Source: a virus. Taken from it: a stretch of DNA of 31,560 nucleotides. Within the stretch, counting starts at the first letter, position 1. Each line of letters starts with the position of its first letter. A program made the position numbers and the translations under genes. The notes beneath the pieces are model-generated. The model was not told the DNA's origin, ran no database searches, and was given only the letters and a program-made list of their open reading frames with translations. The DNA lies in the IMG/VR virus record IMGVR_UViG_3300026512_000047, positions 1 to 31,560 of that record; one strand, given 5' to 3'. This document shows, in pieces, positions 31,387-31,560 of the stretch.

Positions 31387-31560
31387 TTAGACTTTCTTGT
31401 TTATTTTATTATTACTTTTTAAAATATTCTTTGTTTTTAATAATTTGTCATATATAACCCACATTGTATTTATTTTTGTTGTTATCATATCGTGTACAAG
31501 TTTTTCAAGATTTATTATATTTTCATCTAGTCCAAGTAGTTTTAATTTTATGTCTACTTT
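31387..31560 (-). CDS. Partial unknown gene, C-terminal 57 residues
   Basis: An open minus-strand frame enters from the right edge and ends in TAA at 31389-31387. The visible part (KVDIKLKLLGLDENIINLEKLVHDMITTKI...) is helical and Lys-rich, ending KSNNKINKKV. Its stop lies just before the ribosome binding site of the 91-residue gene, so the two are probably co-transcribed. Its start and identity lie outside the window. Confidence 0.6.
   Translation of the reverse strand, partial: KVDIKLKLLGLDENIINLEKLVHDMITTKINTMWVIYDKLLKTKNILKSNNKINKKV

Overview
The window looks like part of a large, AT-rich (roughly 30% GC by eye) genome of a contractile-tailed phage of a Firmicutes host. Reasons: almost every gene is preceded by a strong AGGAGG-type ribosome binding site, GTG and TTG starts occur, stop usage is standard, and genes recognisable as tail sheath, tail tube, gp25-like and gp6-like baseplate wedge proteins, a gp26-like baseplate protein and a tape-measure-like protein lie in one long minus-strand block. 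No integrase, packaging or replication gene is visible, so life style cannot be judged.

Layout, right to left, which is the direction of transcription for nearly all genes. 31560-29931: small unknown genes, one membrane-anchored protein, a very small membrane peptide, and a candidate plus-strand small RNA with its own promoter and terminator. 29774-27344: an extremely acidic, internally repeated protein, a His-rich protein and an unknown protein. 27344-12429: tail and baseplate module (1288-residue tail protein, structural protein, 880-residue sheath, tube, 70-residue protein, gp26-like Zn-ribbon protein with an overlapping small gene, gp25-like, unknown, gp6-like, unknown, and an HELTH zincin). 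9904-12381: the only plus-strand gene, an unknown 825-residue protein behind a consensus sigma-70/A promoter and a 480-nt leader. 8773-9903: a 1.1-kb divergent non-coding region. 8772-4435: the tape-measure-like protein.

4316-1747 is the most interesting part: a compact accessory cassette inserted between the tape measure gene and small orphan genes, with visibly higher GC. It begins with a two-repeat, one-spacer CRISPR-like mini-array (30-nt repeats, 36-nt spacer, repeat ending in ATTGAAAC). Next come four unknown overlapping or closely spaced genes. It ends with a clear Csx16/VVA1548-family gene, a family normally found beside type III CRISPR systems. Two further degenerate copies of the repeat, again exactly 66 nt apart, lie just upstream of csx16, and a third repeat-like palindrome lies inside one of the unknown genes. 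No cas effector or adaptation gene is present. My reading (inference) is a phage counter-defence island aimed at a host CRISPR system. It would combine a Csx16 protein that acts on the cyclic oligoadenylate signal, repeat-bearing RNA (a mini-array for inter-phage competition or solitary-repeat RNA anti-CRISPRs), and three or four candidate anti-CRISPR proteins.

1-1612 holds a BspA/DUF285-type leucine-rich-repeat protein, an unknown protein and a partial unknown gene.
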